Origin: Mesobacillus subterraneus
GTDB lineage: Bacteria > Bacillota > Bacilli > Bacillales > Cytobacillaceae
Assembly: GCF_003937825.1 (NCBI RefSeq)
Contig: NZ_RSFW01000013.1
Span: 1-64,000, forward strand
Length of the DNA: 64,000 bases
Direction of reading: 5' to 3'
The stretch's first letter is position 1. Each line of letters opens with the position of its first letter. The position numbers were made by a program, and so were the translations under genes. The notes below the pieces were generated by a model. That model had not been told where the DNA came from and searched no databases. It was given only the letters and a program-made list of their open reading frames with translations. This document shows, in pieces, positions 61,685 to 64,000 of the stretch.

Positions 61685-63481
61685 TTGAGAAGATTATCAT
61701 CACTAGCGATACTGACATTGATTTCGTTTTGCTTAAAGTCGTTATACACACGATATGAGATCATCGGCAGTCTGGAATTTGGCGGTGCTGTAGTCGAAGT
61801 TTCTTTCTTGTTTTTGCTGTTTTTATTCCTTTCTCTTTTAAAGGAAAAAATAGCGCATTTTATATACATACTTTTGAATATAACAGGTTCATTGTTATTG
61901 ATAGGCGCCATCATGTACTTTGACTATTACAACTCGATCGTCACTTATAAATCTCTTGCACAGGCCGGTCAGATTGGCGACATTAGAACAAGCATATTCG
62001 CTCTATTTAAACTAAGATACTTACTGCTTTTCGCAGATCTTCCTTTCCTATTCCTCTACAGGAAAAGAAAAGGGCTTTCTTTTAAAATCAGAAGAAAAAC
62101 TTACCTATTTTTGATGGCAGCAAACATACTGGTGATTGCCTGGGGTTTTTACAAATCAACCAATATCATCAGTGAAATCAGCCAATACGAAACCGTAGGA
62201 TTCTTCGCCTATCAATTCCTGGAAGCCTCAGCTGAAAAAGGTTTGTTAGGAGAAGATGGGGAAGAAGTTACCCCCCAGCTCGTAAACAAGATAAAACCCT
62301 CGAGCCCAAAAGAGGACCCACAGTTAAACGGCATCGCCAGGAACAAAAATTTGATCATAATCCAACTGGAATCAGTCCAAAGCTTTTTACTCAATAAACA
62401 GATCAATAATATTGAAGTGACACCAAACCTGAATAAACTGATCAACGAGGCCTTTTATTTCCCTCACTTTTATACCCAGGTCGGCAAAGGCAACACTTCA
62501 GATGCAGAGTTCCTTGTCAATACCTCGATTTACGCTTTAGGAAACGAACCCATGTCGACTGCAACCGCCGGTAAGACTTTACCAAGTTTACCCAGGCACC
62601 TGAGACAGGCTGGTTACTATTCAGCCACCTTCCATGCAAATGAGATCTCTTTCTGGAGCAGAAAAGAGATGTATGATGCCCTGGGCTTTGACGAGTACTT
62701 TGACCAGGATTACTTTGGCAAGGAAGACTTTATTGCTTACGGAGTATCGGATGAAATTCTATATAAAAAAACAATCGAAAAACTTGCTGGATTTAATGGA
62801 CAAAAATTTTATGCCCATATCATCGCGTTATCAAGCCATTATCCATATGATTTTCCCGAAACAAAAATCGCTCATACGATCACATTGCCCGATTCCTTTA
62901 ACGGTTCAATCGTTGGCTCCTATATAAAATCCGTCAGTTATGCTGATTTTGCTTTTGGATTGCTGTTAGAGGAGTTAAAGGCGGCAGGTTTGTATGATGA
63001 CTCGGTAATTGTTGTTTATGGCGATCATCAGGGAGTACAGACTCAGAATGAAAAGGATACAGCCCTTGTAAATGACTTGGTCGGGCATGATTACCATTCT
63101 GTCCTGGATCATTTGAACGTACCCCTCATTATTAAAGTACCGTCTGCAACCGGGGGAACGATAGACACCATCGGAGGGTTGGTTGACGTTTATCCTACAA
63201 TCGCAAATTTACTGGGACTTGATATAAGGGATGAAATCGTTTTCGGAACGGATCTCTTAAATTCGAAAAAGAATACAGTAGGAATTCGCTTTTATGCACC
63301 AACAGGAACTTTCGTGACAAAGGAGTATACATTTTCTCCCGGAAAAACGAGAGACAGCGGAAAAATCACCCTAATAGAGAATAGAAACGAAAGCCCGGCT
63401 ACACCGGATTCAATAAAAGAGCTGAACAAGATACTGGAGTTTATGAAGTCCTCAGATGCTTATATTCGTTCGATTGAATAA
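61685..63481 (+). CDS. LtaS-like sulfatase-family enzyme (lipoteichoic acid synthase type)
   Basis: A 598-residue membrane phosphotransferase. Five N-terminal membrane segments (to about residue 165) are followed by an extracellular alkaline-phosphatase/sulfatase fold, with LIIIQLESVQSFLL (metal-binding Glu) and TQVGKGNTSDAEFLVNT, where Thr271 is the likely nucleophile. ALSSHYPYDFP and VVYGDHQGVQ also fit. LtaS enzymes transfer glycerol phosphate from phosphatidylglycerol to the LTA chain. The family also includes primases and hydrolases, so the exact step is uncertain. TTG at 61685 is preferred to ATG at 61661 because GGAGGTG lies 8-9 bases before it. A terminator follows. Confidence 0.88.
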   Translation: MRRLSSLAILTLISFCLKSLYTRYEIIGSLEFGGAVVEVSFLFLLFLFLSLLKEKIAHFIYILLNITGSLLLIGAIMYFDYYNSIVTYKSLAQAGQIGDIRTSIFALFKLRYLLLFADLPFLFLYRKRKGLSFKIRRKTYLFLMAANILVIAWGFYKSTNIISEISQYETVGFFAYQFLEASAEKGLLGEDGEEVTPQLVNKIKPSSPKEDPQLNGIARNKNLIIIQLESVQSFLLNKQINNIEVTPNLNKLINEAFYFPHFYTQVGKGNTSDAEFLVNTSIYALGNEPMSTATAGKTLPSLPRHLRQAGYYSATFHANEISFWSRKEMYDALGFDEYFDQDYFGKEDFIAYGVSDEILYKKTIEKLAGFNGQKFYAHIIALSSHYPYDFPETKIAHTITLPDSFNGSIVGSYIKSVSYADFAFGLLLEELKAAGLYDDSVIVVYGDHQGVQTQNEKDTALVNDLVGHDYHSVLDHLNVPLIIKVPSATGGTIDTIGGLVDVYPTIANLLGLDIRDEIVFGTDLLNSKKNTVGIRFYAPTGTFVTKEYTFSPGKTRDSGKITLIENRNESPATPDSIKELNKILEFMKSSDAYIRSIE

Positions 63482-63512
63482 GTCAGTTCCCGTCGGGTTC
63501 TGACTTTTTTTA
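63482..63512 (+). terminator. Rho-independent terminator after the LtaS-like gene
   Basis: Stem GTCAG-tt-CCC / GGG-tt-CTGAC with a three-base GTC loop, followed by T7. Confidence 0.85.
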
Positions 63513-63705
63513 ATAATTCCCCATTTAAACTTATTGTTCTTTCACCCATAAACTCTCTGATTCGATACATTTTTCTTGCAGAGTATATAATTAACATGGA
63601 AGACTTGTCGTAAATTGTAATATAAATGTAATTTCTCCGTTATTTGTTTGTAACCCCTTTCGCTATATACTAGGTTTAACTTTTAACAAACGGGGGTAAA
63701 ACTAC

Positions 63706-64000
63706 TTGTTTAAGAGAATCCTAGCATCTTTGTTGCTCTTCACCTTAGTAGCCACTGTCGCACCGTCTATAGATCAAGCATCTGCCTCTGGAAAGACATA
63801 CATTGTAAAAACAAACTCTGGATCCTTGAATGTTCGAAAAAAGCCATCTACATCCGGAGCAATTGTTACTAAACTATCAAAAGGACAAGCAGTGACTGTA
63901 ACCTCCCAATCAAAGGGTTGGGCTAAGATTTCGGTAAAAGGAAAAAAAGGTTATGTCAGCTCTAAATATATTGCACCTAAAGCTTCAAAGGTGAAAAAAG
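63706..64000 (+). CDS. Partial secreted SH3-domain protein (C-terminus off the window)
   Basis: TTG at 63706 follows CGGGGG by about 10 bases and opens a frame that runs to the window edge (98 codons). The product has a signal peptide (FKRILASLLLFTLVATVA, cleaved near ASA), then a bacterial SH3 domain (SLNVRKKPSTSGAIVTKLSK, then GWAKISVKGKKGYVSSKYI). SH3b domains bind wall peptides; the catalytic part, if any, is beyond the edge. It resembles SH3 modules of the autolysin at 22452-24815 and is probably another wall hydrolase. Confidence 0.8.
   Translation, partial: MFKRILASLLLFTLVATVAPSIDQASASGKTYIVKTNSGSLNVRKKPSTSGAIVTKLSKGQAVTVTSQSKGWAKISVKGKKGYVSSKYIAPKASKVKK

Noticed and set aside
1-64000. 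CRISPR arrays, tRNA or rRNA genes, intact insertion sequences, prophage
   Set aside because: No regular direct repeats with unique spacers of CRISPR size, no tRNA-like cloverleaf noticed, and no transposase or phage gene recognised.

Overview
The window looks like chromosome of a low-GC Gram-positive bacterium, most likely a Bacillaceae (Bacillus/Mesobacillus-like). AT-rich codon use, strong GGAGG-type ribosome sites, TTG/GTG starts, wall teichoic acid genes, an LPNTA sortase substrate, a TelA/XpaC pair and an LtaS-like enzyme all support this. Nearly every gene concerns the cell envelope or the extracellular space. I saw no rRNA, tRNA, CRISPR array, intact insertion sequence or prophage.

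Positions 1-22076 (all minus strand) are a Wzx/Wzy-type capsule or exopolysaccharide locus transcribed leftward from a good SigA-type promoter at about 22155-22183. In transcription order it encodes a Wzz-like copolymerase, a CapD-like UDP-GlcNAc 4,6-dehydratase, GalU, then after a terminator a CapM-like initiating transferase, CapN-like reductase, CapL/WbuB-like transferase, CapE, CapF, CapG, a GT4 transferase, an EpsG-like polymerase, WecF-, WecD- and WecE-like proteins, a Wzx flippase, RmlA and RmlB, a terminator, then Ugd and a UDP-glucuronate 4-epimerase. I read this as a hybrid: the D-FucNAc/L-FucNAc core of Staphylococcus aureus type 5/8 capsule joined to the Fuc4NAc module of enterobacterial common antigen, with UDP-glucuronate/galacturonate supply. 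A further membrane protein, probably a second polymerase or ligase, is cut by the left edge.

Positions 22452-34387 are a wall teichoic acid and autolysin region: a GH73/SH3 autolysin, two CDP-glycerol-type polyol-phosphate transferases, a GT2 transferase, a GT2-polyolphosphotransferase fusion, and TarJ/TarI for CDP-ribitol. Positions 34740-37048 hold a tyrosine phosphoregulation operon (CapA-like adaptor, CapB-like BY-kinase, CpsB-like phosphatase); the phosphatase is split by a one-base frameshift.

Positions 37319-48839 encode secreted proteins: two subtilisins (one with a domain of about 250 residues inserted just before the nucleophile), a beta-lactamase-fold/SH3 protein split by a second one-base frameshift, and a PPC/Ig-like protein. 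The gene-poor stretch 43701-44915 contains an orphan terminator, a possible group II intron relic and a 53-residue small ORF. Positions 49128-52107 hold a secreted metallo-beta-lactamase-fold hydrolase with a DUF3006 partner, then TelA and XpaC. A 21-bp periodic element and a 34-residue small gene follow. Positions 52840-59271 encode a giant wall-anchored PHP-domain protein with a charge-blocked hexapeptide repeat. The right end has a HupE/UreJ-like membrane protein, a secreted propeller-like protein, an LtaS-like enzyme and the start of a secreted SH3 protein cut by the window edge.
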